Assembly (NCBI RefSeq): GCF_019175285.1
Contig: NC_056527.1
Span: forward strand, 116,605,099 to 116,669,098
Length of the DNA: 64,000 nt
From: Sceloporus undulatus
Taxonomy: Eukaryota; Chordata; Lepidosauria; Squamata; Phrynosomatidae
Reading direction: 5' to 3'
The translations under genes and the position numbers were made by a program. A model generated the notes under the pieces. It saw only the letters and a list, made by a program, of their open reading frames with translations. It was not told the DNA's origin and did not search any database. Positions 20,820 to 32,790 of the stretch are shown here, piece by piece; position 1 is the first letter of the stretch; each line of letters begins with the position of its first letter.

Positions 20820-22504
20820 GAAAGGCATTCCTTAATTGAAGTTCCTTCATAGAGAAGGCCTTTCCCCTAGCTTTACAATGAAAGAGGCTAAGTCACTGAG
20901 TCTCTCCTTTGTGACATGCTTTTTACCTTAAGTTTGCCTGACACTTTTGACCCTTGAGTTGCAAAAGGGGTATGTGGCAGGTGTCCCATCTGGTGGCCTG
21001 TGGCCAAGGGGCACCCATTCTGTGAAACCACATAACTGAGCAGCCTTGAAATCTGGGTTGTACCCTACATTCCTTGTGCAGCTGACAAATGCTAACAGTG
21101 AAGCTTAAGAGGTAGAAACTTAGGGTGGTGCCTTGTCTGGCCAACTGCTTTTCCTCCTTTCCCTTGAGAGCCGACAAGAGTGTTGTACCCCCAAGAATGC
21201 CAGCCTGTGGTTGTCCCTGGGGTTCAACCTGTTCCTACTTAGGCTTTCTGGGAAATGAAGGAGCAGAGGCCCTCTTGGTGAGAAGAGACGTGAGCTTAAA
21301 ATGTATTAGCCTGAAGGACCTGGGAAGTGGGATAGCAGACCTTCAGAACATCATTAAATGAAGTGGTAATTTATGGCATATGTGTTGGGAGGGATGGAGC
21401 ATGCTTTCATTTGTTAGTTTTGAGTGGGGAAAGCAGCCGAGCTGAGTCTCTTCCCCATTGGCCCAGGAGTCATTATAACCATCTTTAGCAGTCGTTGCAT
21501 ACAGCAACCAACAACTCTAGAAGAGCCAGGTGAGAGTCAGGGATTCTGCAGTGGTCGTGTGGGACCTCTTGCAGACAAGGAGAGAGGACTACTCCAAACT
21601 CCAGCCACGTACAAACTCCTTGCCTGAGTCTTTGGGCTTCCTCCTGGTTTTTGTTTTCTTCTTTTTTTTCCTGGGCTGAGGCCCAGGACATGTTCTATGT
21701 TATTCTGCTGTCACTTCCCCTATTCCCTGCTGCACAGATGCTAGTGTATGATTCATGATGCTGGCTTCACAGTCTCCTGGAAGCTTTGTAAGACGTCTTG
21801 AGGAGGGAGAGGGGCTTGAGTAACAGAGAAACTGTACTGATACTTTCAGCCTGGGGTGGGAGCCTGTCTGCATATCCTGGAAGGAAATTTGGCTTGTACC
21901 TCACTATTCCTGATGTCTGCAGTCTTTGTTTTCTCCGCTGGCTTGATATCTTGTATGTCACAGAAGGCATGCAATGATAAAGAAAATAATGCAGAAAATG
22001 TTTCAGCACCTTCTGGGTGGCCTGCCACCTCCATGCAGCAATGGGCAGTTTCTATCCTGAGTCCAGGATCAATTTGGATCACAAGCAGAGGGAATGGTTC
22101 TGATCCATAGTATCTTTTTTTAAAAAAGGAAGAAAAATAAGTACAAACCACACATGACAGAGGACAACCTTGGTGGGTTCAGGAGCCAATTTTCTCCAGA
22201 GGTCACACAGACTACCAAAAAGCAGGGAAATCACCACAGTAACTAGGTCTCCTTTTCTGGTTTTGAAAAACAGGGGTATTAAAGATATACAGCACTACAG
22301 AGGGCCCAGGAAAAGGGTGAGAACCATGCTGAGAACTAATTCCTGGGTAGCTCCAGGCCATCCATACCCCACCAGTGTATATGATGAGAATTCTGATCCC
22401 TCTCATCTCATATTCATTACTTTACATGCACTTATTTGAACAGCACAGATCTGTTGTAATATGCATGGAGTTTTCTTTGCCCTGATTAACGTGGTGTCAT
22501 TGGC

Positions 22505-22622
22505 CAGTTTTTTGTTGTTGTTGTTGCGTGCCTTCAAGTTGTTTCTGACTTACAGCAACCCAAAGGCAAACTTTGGCAAGATTTGTTCAGAGGTGGTTTG
22601 CCCTTGCTTTCCTCTGCAATTG
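22505..22622 (-). repeat. tRNA-derived SINE, 3' part
   Basis: Contains 'GTTGTTGTTGTTGCGTGCCT', 'AAGTTGTTTCTGACTTACAG' and 'GATTTGTTCAGAGGTGGTTT', the minus-strand tail of a squamate SINE. Confidence 0.7.
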
Positions 22623-22637
22623 ATCCTCATTCCAAGT

Positions 22638-22765
22638 CAGCATGGTGTAGTGGTTTAAGCATTGGACTGTGACACTGGAGACCAGCTTTTAAATCTCAGC
22701 TCAGCCGTGTAAACCCACTGGCTGATCTTGGGCAAGTCACACTCTCACAACCTGGTAGATTAACC
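22638..22765 (+). repeat. tRNA-derived SINE, 5' part with Pol III-like boxes and CORE-like domain
   Basis: Contains 'GCATGGTGTAGTGGTTTAAG', then 'GGAGACCAGCTTTTAAATC' (degraded box B) and 'TGGGCAAGTCACACTCTC' (CORE/MIR-like). It lies head to head with the minus-strand piece just upstream, so two copies or an inverted copy are present. It is not a tRNA gene. Confidence 0.7.
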
Positions 22766-23121
22766 TGTAATTTCCTAGGCCACCCTGGATCTGTTTTTTT
22801 AAATGCCCTTCATGTTGGCTACCTTCCAGCCCTCTGCTAGCAAAGCCAATTTTAGTGACCAGTTTCGTACATTGATTAAAAGGTCATCAGTTCCATGTTT
22901 GGGTTCTTAAGAGCTCTTTGGACCTGGTGAATTTTTTTTTATTTTTATAAAATGACCTTGTGGGAATAGTTCTGCATTTCTAAAGCATTTCTTTAAGGTT
23001 TTGGGTTGCTGCCTAGAGACTTTAGATGCCATGGGCTTGGCATGAAGGTACGGCATGTAATATTTCATTGGTGCTGAGTCTTGGCACCATCATGGCAGCT
23101 GATTTCTTTGTCATGCTTCAG

Positions 23122-23314
23122 AACGGGATGAAGACATAAAGAAAATCCAGTCACAGATCAGTAGTGGCATGCAGAGTAATGCAGCACTCCTCCAGGGCTA
23201 CCTGAAGACCTGGGATGTCTACCGTGAGATCTGGGAAGTCAACAAAGATGCCTTCATCAACCGCTACCGGCACCTCAACCCACTGGTGTCGTCCTTTGAT
23301 GCTGACACTGCTCG
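23122..23314 (+). CDS. DNAH2: DNAH2 exon, tail, with a non-GT donor
   Basis: It reads RDEDIKKIQSQISSGMQSN, LLQGYLKTWDVYREIWEVN and FINRYRHLNPLVSSFDADTA, closing with the first two bases of Arg (CG). The bases after it are ATAAGA where GTAAGA is expected. The next exon (29,097) begins with A TAC ATG, so the phase fits exactly. Unspliced, the frame would end at TAA. It is either a real AT-AG intron, a donor mutation or a base error. Confidence 0.92.
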
Positions 23315-24984
23315 ATAAGAGGGCAAAGAGATGTCTGTAATGCCACTGGGAAGAAACAAAGCTGTGTTTGTGGGCTTCTCATTGATCCTTCTAATTCCAC
23401 AAGTCAAATCTTGAGGTAGTTGGTTTTGTGAGCAAGTAGGTTCTTCTCATTTATTTTAAGGAATATACATGACCCACCCAGGGATTGTTTACTGTTGTAG
23501 GAATCAGAAAAAAGGGTTTCATCCTAGAACCACCAGTTGCAGAGCTTGGAAAAAGTGTCTGTTTTGCACAGCACTTTCTGGAATCCTCCAGCTGACATCA
23601 CCAATGGCTATGCAGGCTGTGGGGAGTGGTGGTTCTGCGAGTTTTTGTCCACCCAAATAGGCATTCCACCAGAGCACGACCTTGGTGCAAGCATGGCTGT
23701 TCCAAAAGTACATGTGGTCCAGAGCTAAGGCCAGCTTCTGGAGAGAAGGACAATGGGCTAGAAGACAAGAATAAAGGGGAAGCAGCACTGATGTGGGGAA
23801 AGGACTATCTGAAAGACAAAGCTTGAGTTGGAAAGATTTGGGGCCAGCAGGAACCAATCGCCTTCTGCAAGGCAAGCCAAAGCCTGCTGTGCAAGGTAGT
23901 GCCAGGATTACTAGGAGCTTTGCCATGATGAATGTCATGGTCTGGAACCTGAATTTCTTCTGTCATGCCATACCAACTCAAATGTGGTTACCTCTAGCAA
24001 AACTGGCAGAGGTTTAGAAGCCATGGTCTTAATTCAGGCACAGATTCCCTCCAGACTGAGTCCTGCAGTGTCTCAGGATGACATTCACACATGTCTATCT
24101 TACAAGGTGGATGTTGACCTTGGCATTCGAGGTAGCTGTTGTCCCAAGTGAAGCTGGGCCAAGTGTGACCCAGAGGCTCTGTATTATACACCCCTCCTAA
24201 AGTTTGCAGCTGGAAACTCACAGCTTTGTTCCCCGCCCCACAAGATTTGGAGCATCCTACTCTTAGCCTTGCCTGAAGCCAATTTTTGGGGGGGAAAGGG
24301 TGGAAGGCCTGTCCTTCACCTTTGTCACAATTTCTCCCTGTCCTAGGGAGGGGGGCATTTGATTTTCCCTGGGTTCTGCAAACTGTTGTGGAACATCACT
24401 GTGTGCCGCTCTGCAGCTGCCTTGTCCCTTCACTGGAGGAGGCTGGAATCCAGTGCCGTTTGAGGAATGGGTTTGGGCAGAATGAACAGCAGGAAGAAGA
24501 AAACCTGTTTCCATGCAAATGTCAAAAGTGATTGTAGAAACCTAAACTGGGGGGAGAAATGCTGAGAGGCTGAGTGCAAGGGGGATATTTGTACAGCTCT
24601 CCCCCTGGAGACATCCCATTAAGAGCTTTGTAAACAAGATCCAGCTGCTGCAGTAGACTAAGCAAAGAGGCCTGGAAACCCATATCCACCTCCACCACAC
24701 TCCAGACACTGCCAATGGGGCTGGCCTTACTGGAGAAGCTGGGGGGGAGGGCATGGCTCAGGCACTTGGGCTGGCCTTGAACAAAATCCTCCTCTTTACC
24801 CTGGTGGGCTGCCTGTGTGCCTAGTGGAGGTCTGGTACCTGGGGTGGGCAGTAGGTGTAGCTGGCCTAATGCCCTAATGGGAAAAGGAGAGGGAGAGGGT
24901 GGTAATGGTGGCCCGCAAAGTGTGGCATTTCTTGGGATGACGAGGACCGCTACTTTTGAACTACACCTTTATAGTGCTTTGATA

Positions 24985-25250
24985 CTGTTATAGCACACTG
25001 ATACTGCTTTATCATTATCTTCGTCATCGTTTTTATTATTATTATTAACCTTTATTTATGAAGCGCTGTAAATTTACACAGCGCTGTACATGCAATCTTT
25101 TTAGTTAGACGGTTCCCTGCCCTCAGGCTTACAATTGTTATCATCATTTACATCACACCTCTTCCCCAGTTTGGGACTCAAGGCAGCTAACAAAAATTAA
25201 AACAGTCGCAGTACACAAAAGTTAAAAAGCAATTAAATCATCAGGAAATT
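24985..25250 (-). repeat. LINE 3'-end-like repeat fragments
   Basis: 'GAAGCGCTGTAAATTTACAC' with 'AGCGCTGTACATGCAATC', followed by 'CCCTGCCCTCAGGCTTACAA'. This looks like the terminal part of an interspersed LINE, but the family was not identified. Confidence 0.45.
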
Positions 25251-25399
25251 GAAAGCAGTTAAAAACAAACTATTAAAGAAACCCATTACCACAAACAAAA
25301 GTTTGCCACATTATAAATGGGCTGTTTCTCGTAAAATATTAATTTCAAAAGCCTGCTATAGTAAAAAGGTCTGCTATCTGCAAGTTTCCTATTTTTCCT

Positions 25400-25545
25400 T
25401 AGAACAGCTCTGCATGCTGGGATTTGTAGTTTGGCACTAGAACTCTGGCAGAAGAGCATAAACACCTCATGAACCTACCGATCCCAGGATTCCAGGATAT
25501 GCATGTATCCCTGGCAGTTAAAGTGGGATCAAAGTATTATAACTA
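25400..25545. repeat. Palindromic MITE copy, degraded
   Basis: 'GCATGCTGGGATTTGTAGTT' and 'ATCCCAGGATTCCAGGATAT', then 'CTGGCAGTTAAAGTGGGATC'. It belongs to the same family as the complete copy at 45,733-45,954. Confidence 0.55.
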
Positions 25546-28364
25546 TGTCCTATGAAAGGGACCAGTGTTACTTTTAAAAAGCAATGTATCAACTGGCTGC
25601 AAATTCTTCTTTGTTTACTGTAACAAGAAATGCATCACTTGTTGCTTCTTTGGAATCATGGGGGAGTTGGGGCTGTTTCTGTATTTTTAATGCTTCTGTG
25701 GTAGGTAACAACACCAAGTAATCTATTATTTGTGAGTGAAGAGAAACGGCACTCTAAAGAGTTAATGGGAAAAATTGCTTCTGCAAAATAACATTCCAAA
25801 CTGTATCCAAGACTTTATCCTATTGGGGGGGGGGGGGTATGGTTATAGTTGTTCTTGTTTTTGTTATGTACATGCCCTCGGTGTTTTTTCAAAGTGCAAA
25901 AGCACCAGTCCCTTCCCCAAGGAGCATACAGTTTAATATCAGTATGGGGGGGGGGACAAAAGGAGGCAGGTAGGAACAGGGAAAGCGTAGGTGGTTCCAA
26001 GTCTGCAGGGCAGCAGAGGAGTCTTTGAGGGAGTAGGAGACCTTTGGAGGTGAAGATCATAGTTAGAGGTGTGTTGGGAGGGATACAAGTGTGGAGAGAT
26101 AAGGAACTGACAGACAAAGGCACCCGGGGTTTTTAAGGAGGGTATGGTAATGTGATGAGAGCCCAAATGATTGTGACAGCAGAGGGCTGGGTAGGTAGGA
26201 AAGGATCAAGGTGAGCCAAGACTAGAGAGAAGGAAATCCTGGTTGTTGAGGCAAGATATGACCAGGGGGACAAAAGCAAAAGGGAAGGAAGAACCAAAGA
26301 TAAAGCCATAGCATGACTGATCATGTTGTTCATGGATGAGGGATGCTTAAAGGGAAGGCTTGGAAGTTTGTCATACGCAGGTCCTCCAGCCTTGGATTTC
26401 AGGGGCTTACCAGCTCTCTGCCATGTAGATGTAGAGAAGATTGATTTTTCTTCTTCTGGCCTCTTTCCATTTCCCACTCAGGGCTTTCCCTAACAGTTTT
26501 GCTTCTTTCTTTTTCGGCTCCCAGTCTGACTGATGGCCACGGGTCTCCTTGCTTCTGGTCTGCCTGTGCAGAAGTGCTGTCCAGCAAGAGGCCCGCATTC
26601 TCTCCCTGGGATGGCCCAGGCTGAGCCCCCCATACCCCATCCCTCCCTTGGCCTTCAGTTAACTTGCTCTGGCCACAGAGGGAGATGAAGGCACGGTGGC
26701 CAAGAGCGCTTCATGTCTACACAGAAGAGGGATAAGCAGGAGGATTCCATCCCTGATCCTTTAATCTTTTAATAATTTATTGAACAAGCATGTCGAGTGC
26801 TTGAGAACAAGAGAGGAGAAGGAGGAGAGGAAGAGAGAGTCTCATCGTTGCCATCCCCCTTCCATCCTTATCCCAGGGGCTTGCCACTCTCTTGTTCAAG
26901 AGGAAGACAGGAGGCTGTGGGAGGATTTAAGGATGCCTCCGCTTGGTGGTTCAAGGTTTGTGGCTGTCAGGAAGACAAGAGGAAGATAAAAAAACTGGGT
27001 CCTCCAATGTCCCAGTGTCATGGGCAGGTCAAGGGTGTCCCCGGGGCTGTCTGGCTCTAGTGAAGGCTTCTTAAACAGCTGCTGTTTGCCTTCTGAACTT
27101 TTTTGTTTTGTTTACAGCATGTTTTACAAGCTTTTGATTCTTCGCATTCTCATGCGTAAGGTCAGTAGCAGAGCAATGTTACATTTCCCGATTAAAGACA
27201 ACAAAGTAAAAGCGGGAGCGGAATTAACAGGAGATCAGGATAACAGGCTACAAGTAAGAGCCATCAAGGGCTCTTCTACCATATTTATCCCACGTGTGCG
27301 GCATCACTCGCCGGTGGCAAAGTCAAGGCGTGAGGCCGCCAAGGCGCTGGGGCTGAGAGGAGCCAGCATAAATGTCTTTCTCTCCCACCTGCATCTTCCT
27401 GGGCAGCCTTCATGCATGGCTGACTCAGCATCCTGACTCAGCATTCTGACACACCTAATTGATGGGCCCAGTGTGGGAAGGAGGCAAATTTGGGCCCAGA
27501 GCAAGGGACTGGTGCAAAGGAGTCCTCAGCCCAATCTGTCTCTGCCAACACCCGAGTGTTGCCATTGTCCCCATTGGTGTCTTCTGGGACCATGGATTTT
27601 TTTGAGGGGGAGGAGGTGGTATTCTTGTTAGTCGGGTTTGGCTTTGCGTTTCCAGTGACCTGCTGACAGGGAATTAATTAATGAAATGGGAAGATTTAAT
27701 AAGATCCCTTGGGACTGGAACAACCCTCCACCTGCTAGCCTTCCTTGCTTCAGTGAGCCAGGGAGATAGAGATAAAGCTATATTTCAATTAACAAATCAC
27801 TTCAAGGTATCTACTCCTGTTTCCCCTAACATTTCTCGTTGTGCAGCCATGGTATGTAACTTGCATAGTTTAAGGACAGATAACTGCACATCTTTCTTTT
27901 ACTCTTTATATACACCATGCAAATGTACATAAGAGAAAGGGCAGCTCTTCCCTTTTTTTCTGAAAATCATCCTCTCCTGTTCAAACATAACCAGTTCTAC
28001 TAATTTGGATTGAGAATTTGGTTAACATTCTCCCACCACCAGCCTCCTAACCAGCTAGTCTAGAGCCTAAAACAGCAAATTAATCTCAGGAGTTTTAGAT
28101 CTGGGTCAAGTGATACTTTATTTAAAGTCTAGACAAGTTGAGGTTATGGATGTGATCGATGTGATACATTAAAGGACCCAACTAGTTATGTAGGTTACGC
28201 TCAGGTATGTTTGAATCATTACGGTGAGACGAGAACATCTTCAGTGCTGGAATTCAGCAAACTTCTGCAGCATGTCAAACAACCACATAGGCCTTCCCCT
28301 GCAACATGTGTCCGTGTTTATGTGTATAGGACGGGGAGGTAGGTTCAGAGACAACAGAACTTAG

Positions 28365-28430
28365 AAAGGTACTTTTTGGACAGTATGCTGGCTGAGGAAC
28401 TGTGGGAGCTGTAGTCAAAAAAATTTACTG
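28365..28430. repeat. hAT-like MITE fragment
   Basis: 'GGTACTTTTTGGACAG' and 'GGAACTGTGGGAGCTGTAGT', the arm sequence of the same small-element family. Confidence 0.45.
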
Positions 28431-28699
28431 TTACAAGATCTGATTCAGAGGCAATATATTGGGAAGTATCAGTTGATATGGGTGGGCAATAGCAGAGGGG
28501 AGTTTTGGCTTCAGGCCCTACCTCTGGTCTTCCTGAAGAGATGTATTAGCTGTTTTTGAGCAGTAGCATCATGGATTAGGTGGCTGTTTAGGGTCTGACC
28601 CAGCAGGGTTCTGCTTATGCTACATTTATGACTTTCCTCTTCTGCTTTCAGGAATGCTCTTCCTTCAAATACCAGTTGCTAGCAGGATGATAAGCAACA

Positions 28700-28840
28700 G
28701 GGACAGGTTTGGAAAATTTATTTTGCTGGACTGAAACTCTCAGCATCCCCCAGCCAGCGTGGCTTGTGGTTATATTAGTGTGTGTGTGTGTGTGCCTGCA
28801 TGTATTTCTGGGAGTTGAAGCCCAGAAAAAGTAACATTGC
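28700..28840. repeat. hAT-like MITE with internal (GT)n
   Basis: Inverted arms: 'GGAAAATTTATTTTGCTGGA' with 'CATCCCCCAGCCAGCG' on the left, and 'TTTCTGGGAGTTGAAGCCCA' with AGAAAAAGTAAC on the right. A (GT)n run at about 28,778-28,793 lies between them. Confidence 0.5.
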
Positions 28841-29096
28841 AATCTCTGCAAAAGAGGCCTGTGTTCTAATCCATTGGGTATTCACTGAAAGCAAAATGCA
28901 TTTGCACAAAGGTATCTTTTGGTCAACTCCTAGCAGTTTCTGAGGCTTCCTTGTACAACCCAGGCTTGGTTATGTTAGGAACTGGTAGAGCAGCAGTGAC
29001 GTTTTATTTGACATAAGATGTCCCTGTAGCTTCTTTGCTGCCTTTTCTTCTGCCCCAGGGGGCCATAACTGTTGTTCATGTGCCTGTGTGCCATAG

Positions 29097-29297
29097 ATAC
29101 ATGGAGGTGGCCAACAATGCCCAGAAGGAGGAGAGGGTGCTGAGCATCCAGTTTGTGCTCCTGGACTGCTCCCACCTGAAGGCGGCAGTGGTCCAGCACT
29201 GCATTGAGTGGCAGAACAAGCTCACCTACCTGTTGAATGAGAAGGCCAGCAGCCGCCTGTGGGAGCTCCACACCAACCTGCAGGATAATTCTGCTGA
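29097..29297 (+). CDS. DNAH2: DNAH2 exon, tail (YMEVANNAQKEE exon), copy 1
   Basis: It reads YMEVANNAQKEERVLSIQFV, LLDCSHLKAAVVQHCIEWQN and SRLWELHTNLQDNSA, then donor GTGAGT. The first base completes the Arg codon of the exon at 23,314. The part from 29,199 on is repeated at 34,411-34,510. Confidence 0.94.
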
Positions 29298-29403
29298 GTG
29301 AGTCACGGGGCCTGGTCCCTGCCCCTTGCCCAGGGCCTGGCTTCTGCTTCATGACCCCCTGCCCTATCCCACCCTGGTCAGAGAAGGCTCCTTTCTCCCA
29401 CAG

Positions 29404-29560
29404 CGTCAGCCGCCCCCCGCAGACCCTGGAGGAGCTCAGCAGAAGCCTCCAGCTCCATGAGACTCTTCAGAACAAATTGCCTAAGATTGAGGTGCAGATC
29501 CCACCCATCCATGAGCAGTTTGCCATCCTTGAAAAGTATAAGGTGGCCGTGGAAGAAGAG
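29404..29560 (+). CDS. DNAH2: DNAH2 exon, tail (SRPPQTLEEL exon), copy 1
   Basis: It reads VSRPPQTLEELSRSLQLHE, LPKIEVQIPPIHEQFAILEK and YKVAVEEE, then donor GTATCT. SRPPQTLEEL and IPPIHEQFAILEKY are near-identical to human DNAH2. It joins GA|C with the previous exon. Confidence 0.95.
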
Positions 29561-30671
29561 GTATCTGTCACTTGCCTCAGATGCACCCCCCCCCCAAAAA
29601 AAAGAGGACGTGCAGCCCATTCCCAGTTTTCCTGGCTAAAGTGATCCCATTCCCAATTTTCTCCTCTTCTGCTGAGGTCGACAGTCTCAGTATTAGGTTA
29701 TGCACCTTTCTGAGGGCAAAAGGCAAGCATAAATTTGATTGGTATCGGGGGACTGATGGGGGCCTGGAGAAGTGGGAGGGAGGATGCACCCTCTCTAGAC
29801 CTGTGCAGGCAAGGCAGCAGGCATGCTTGCACTCCCCAGATGCTCAAGACTTCCATTTCTTGGTAAAAGAAATCACATGGGCTAAGAGTGGTAGTTTTCT
29901 TTGAAAGGAAGGCATGGGGAGCAAGGATGGGGAAATGTCCGCTACAGGCCATATGCAGTCCCTGATTTGTTAATTGAAATGTCCACTCCACTCCACCCCA
30001 CCTTTTATTAACTGATTGACTGATTTCATTCCAAATGCCCCTCTGCATCCTTTCAAGGATGTGGGGAACATATTCTTTCTTTCCCTGGGCTGTTTTTGGG
30101 CTGAGGGGAGCTTTTTCCAAAAAAAGTAATGACTTCTGTTCACTTCTCATTGGGGGGGGGGAAGACTTCATGGCCTAAAGCAGACCTTAAAAGACATGAG
30201 GGAAGTGCGTTTGTGCCCTGTAGTGGATGTGTGGGGTATGAGGCATTATTTCAGAAAACAAATATTTATTTATTTATTTATTTATAAAATGGTAGTGAAT
30301 GGGCACAGAGATGTGTGGCCCGCCAGGATTTAGTGAGACATGTGAGCAGCCCTGACTTTGAAAAATTGCTCACTACTGCTTTTTCTTTGTTGAGGGTGGC
30401 TGTGGGGAGAGGGTTGAACTTTAAAAAATTGTCTTTTTGAAGCTCAGTTTCCAGTCACCCCTGGGTTTAGGAAAAAATGCAGAAAATTGCCTTTATAGAG
30501 GGGATGCAGCCTGCAGAGGAGGTCTTAAGTGGTGGTGCACTTGGCCTGCAAACGTGGCCACCCTGCTGTATAAAGACTTCTTTCAGACCCTCCTGTTGCT
30601 CTAAGACCCACCCTTCTGCTGTGATGTTTCCCTCTGTCATCTCTTGTTCCTCTTCTCTTCCTCTATTCCAG

Positions 30672-30846
30672 GTTCTGCAACTGTTGGGAGACCTCAACTC
30701 AGAGTGGCTGACCTTCCAACAATGCATCCTGGACAGTGAAGTCATGCTCAAGAAGCACAAGGAAAAGTTCAAGACAAGTCTGATCCATTGTGCAGATGAC
30801 TTGAAAAAGAAGGCCCAAAGTCTCCTTCAAGACTTCAGCACCAATG
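30672..30846 (+). CDS. DNAH2: DNAH2 exon, tail (LKKHKEKFKT exon), copy 1
   Basis: It reads VLQLLGDLNSEWLTFQQCIL, MLKKHKEKFKTSLIHCADDL and KKKAQSLLQDFSTN, ending AAT G|GTGAAT. It is fully open. Confidence 0.95.
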
Positions 30847-31724
30847 GTGAATGGCCAAACAGAACACAGTCTCTCCTCCTTTCGGATGTAGCCGGGGGGG
30901 GGGGTCTGGGGGTCCGGACCCCCCCTTCCATTAGAAAAATGAATGGTGTGTGCTGCTGCGCAGCCGCACTCAAGCCCCATTATAATGGTGGCACTTAGTC
31001 TGGACCCCCCCCCCCCCTTCCTAAAATCCTAGCTACGTCCCTGCTCCTTTGCCCTGCGATGGTTAAAATTCTGTCCCTGGGAGTATTGTCCCTTTCTTCT
31101 GGAAACACCTTGCTTTCTTATGTTTGAAACCTCAGCCTTGGTTTGCTTGTTTCAAAACTCTTGGCAAAATCTGTAAGGCAGCCAGGGTTTGATTGCAGCC
31201 AACTCCCATTATTTTGTAGCCATTGGCAATTATCACTTAATGGTCTGTAGCCAGCATCTTGGCTGGTAAAGGCATGTCCTGGTTCTGTTGCATGTGGTCT
31301 GCAAAATAGGCTTATAGCTTGATCCTGGGTATGTTTATTCAACTTACAATCTTTAGGAAGTAAAAGGAGAAGCTGCTATCACATCCAGCCTATTCTCAGG
31401 TAGACTGAAGGAACAATCCACTACACATGGGTTGTCTCCATGTGCCAACTGCTCAAAGCAGGGTTAAAGAATTCTAACCCGATGTTACCATTGCCCTCAA
31501 CCACCAGTCCCCCTCTGTTTTATTTTCCTGCCTTGCCAACTGGTTGGTTTTTTTCTTTGCCTCCCCTTCTGTCTATAGGAATCTTGTTATTTAGGAAAGA
31601 TTTGGTAGCTAGTTAGGCTTCAGAGGCAGTCATGTCTGATCCTCTGCAGTCACTTTTAATTTGCTCTGGCAGCAGCCATTTTGAGAGCAAAAGATGAAGA
31701 TAGTTATATTGGCCAAGGACCAAA

Positions 31725-31763
<39 letters not shown>

Positions 31764-32294
31764 AAGAGAGAGATGAAGGCTGAGAGGCAGTGCTACACCC
31801 CTTTTTGTTTCTGATCTGGAGACAGTCCAAAAAGAAAGGGTGCAAAGCTATATTTAGCTACATTATCTTATTTGGCCCATGACCTTGTTTATTTCCAAGG
31901 AAAACATGCACGTGACCAGATGTGACCAAGTGTATGTGTCTCCCATGTGCTTTTCTCATGTTGTCTCTCCTCCCTGGCTACTACATGGCACAGTTCGTGG
32001 GAGGTTTCATTTCTATAAGAGCAGGATAATGTAAGATTCCCTTGACCTTCATGGTTGGTTTCTTAAACCCACAGGTTGGTCATGTACCACTGTCCAGCAT
32101 TCTCAGATTTTTGAATCTCAAGAATCAACTCTGCCCCCACCCACCCAACACTGTAGACCTTCATTGCTGCTTTCTTTAAGAATCCTTATTCCCAGGGATT
32201 GAAGGGAGGAGGAAGGAAGGAAAGAAGGAAGGAAGGAAGGAAGGGACTTGTATTCCTTAGGCTCTATTTGTTTTGTTTTATTTTCCTCCATTAG
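30847..32294. other. DNAH2 intron (copy 1)
   Basis: Holds the MITE above, a (TG)n run at about 31,729-31,760 and a (GGAA)n run at about 32,209-32,243. No exon was seen. Confidence 0.55.
30881..31043. mobile_element. Short MITE with CAGGGA(T/C)GTAGC ends
   Basis: Starts near GGATGTAGCC and ends in GCTACGTCCCTG, an inverted pair (the other copy, near 36,104, reads CAGGGATGTAGCC in full). It has G-rich and C-rich inner runs around GTCCGGAC. It is present in both copies of the duplicated segment, so it is older than their separation. Confidence 0.6.
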
Positions 32295-32458
32295 GTCCTT
32301 TCACCAGTGCCTTGTCTGCTGATGCAGCCCTAGACCAAATTGCAGCCATGAGGCAGTTGCTGGCCAAATTGAAGGAGGAAGAGAACACTCTTCGCTCTAA
32401 CCTGGGCATCTTCAAGATTGATCAGCCAGCCTCCAAAGACCTTCAGAAGTTGGAGAGA
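32295..32458 (+). CDS. DNAH2: DNAH2 exon, tail (FTSALSADAALDQIAAM exon), copy 1
   Basis: It reads PFTSALSADAALDQIAAMRQ, LLAKLKEEENTLRSNLGIFK and IDQPASKDLQKLER, then donor GTAAGA. It matches DNAH2 NLGIFKIEQPPSKDLQNLEK. Confidence 0.94.
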
Positions 32459-32629
32459 GTAAGATGGCTTCCCTTCTCATTCTTGCTAAGAGAGAGAAGG
32501 TTTACCCTGAACCACTTGATCTGTATCATTCAGTTTTATAACAGCAGAGAGAGAGAAAGAAGTTATAACTCCTAGTGTAGAACTGGAGGTGATCTCACCA
32601 AGTGCTGACCTCTCCTGTGTGTTCTGCAG

Positions 32630-32790
32630 GAGCTGGACTACATTCAGCAAGTGTGGGAGATTACAAAGGAGTGGGAGGACCACTGAAATGAGTGGAAGAA
32701 TGTAAGCTTCAAGACTCTGAAGACAGAAGTGATGGAGAACACGGCCTTTCACTTTTCCAGCAGCTGAATAAGCTGAGTAAGGAGCTGAAG
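32630..32790 (+). CDS. DNAH2: DNAH2 exon, tail (ELDYIQQVWEI exon), copy 1, with an in-frame TGA
   Basis: It reads ELDYIQQVWEITKEWEDH, then TGA at 32,684-32,686 where the family has Trp, then NEWKNVSFKTLKTEVMENTA. One T is missing from a T-run near 32,752, so FRQLNKLSKELK is read in another frame. Donor GTAAGT follows. The second copy has TGG at the first place and the full T-run at the second, so neither defect is fixed. Confidence 0.9.

Larger units (their letters stand above)
18522..23121. other. DNAH2 intron, 4.6 kb, repeat-rich
   Basis: Holds L2 3'-end fragments, the nested hAT-like/L2 composite (19,206-20,819) and an inverted pair of SINE pieces (22,505-22,765). The remainder (20,820-22,500 and 22,770-23,110) shows no exon or named element. 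Confidence 0.55.
23315..29096. other. DNAH2 intron, 5.8 kb
   Basis: Contains an LINE-end-like repeat (24,985-25,250), a MITE piece (25,400-25,545), hAT-like pieces (28,365-28,430; 28,700-28,840) and short homopolymer G runs (25,826, 25,946). 25,560-28,360 shows no exon or named repeat. A stretch at about 27,115-27,430 is less AT-rich and free of repeats, but I see no homology. Confidence 0.5.

Noticed and set aside
22638-22765. Possible tRNA gene
   Set aside because: Only box-like tRNA-derived SINE sequence is present. There is no cloverleaf and box B is degraded.
23312-23317. TAA after the exon at 23,122 as a true protein end
   Set aside because: The next DNAH2 exon continues the protein in the correct phase, so the TAA is in the intron.
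27020-27436. 138-codon frame in the large DNAH2 intron
   Set aside because: No homology or splice signals on both sides were seen. It is left as unexplained intron sequence.
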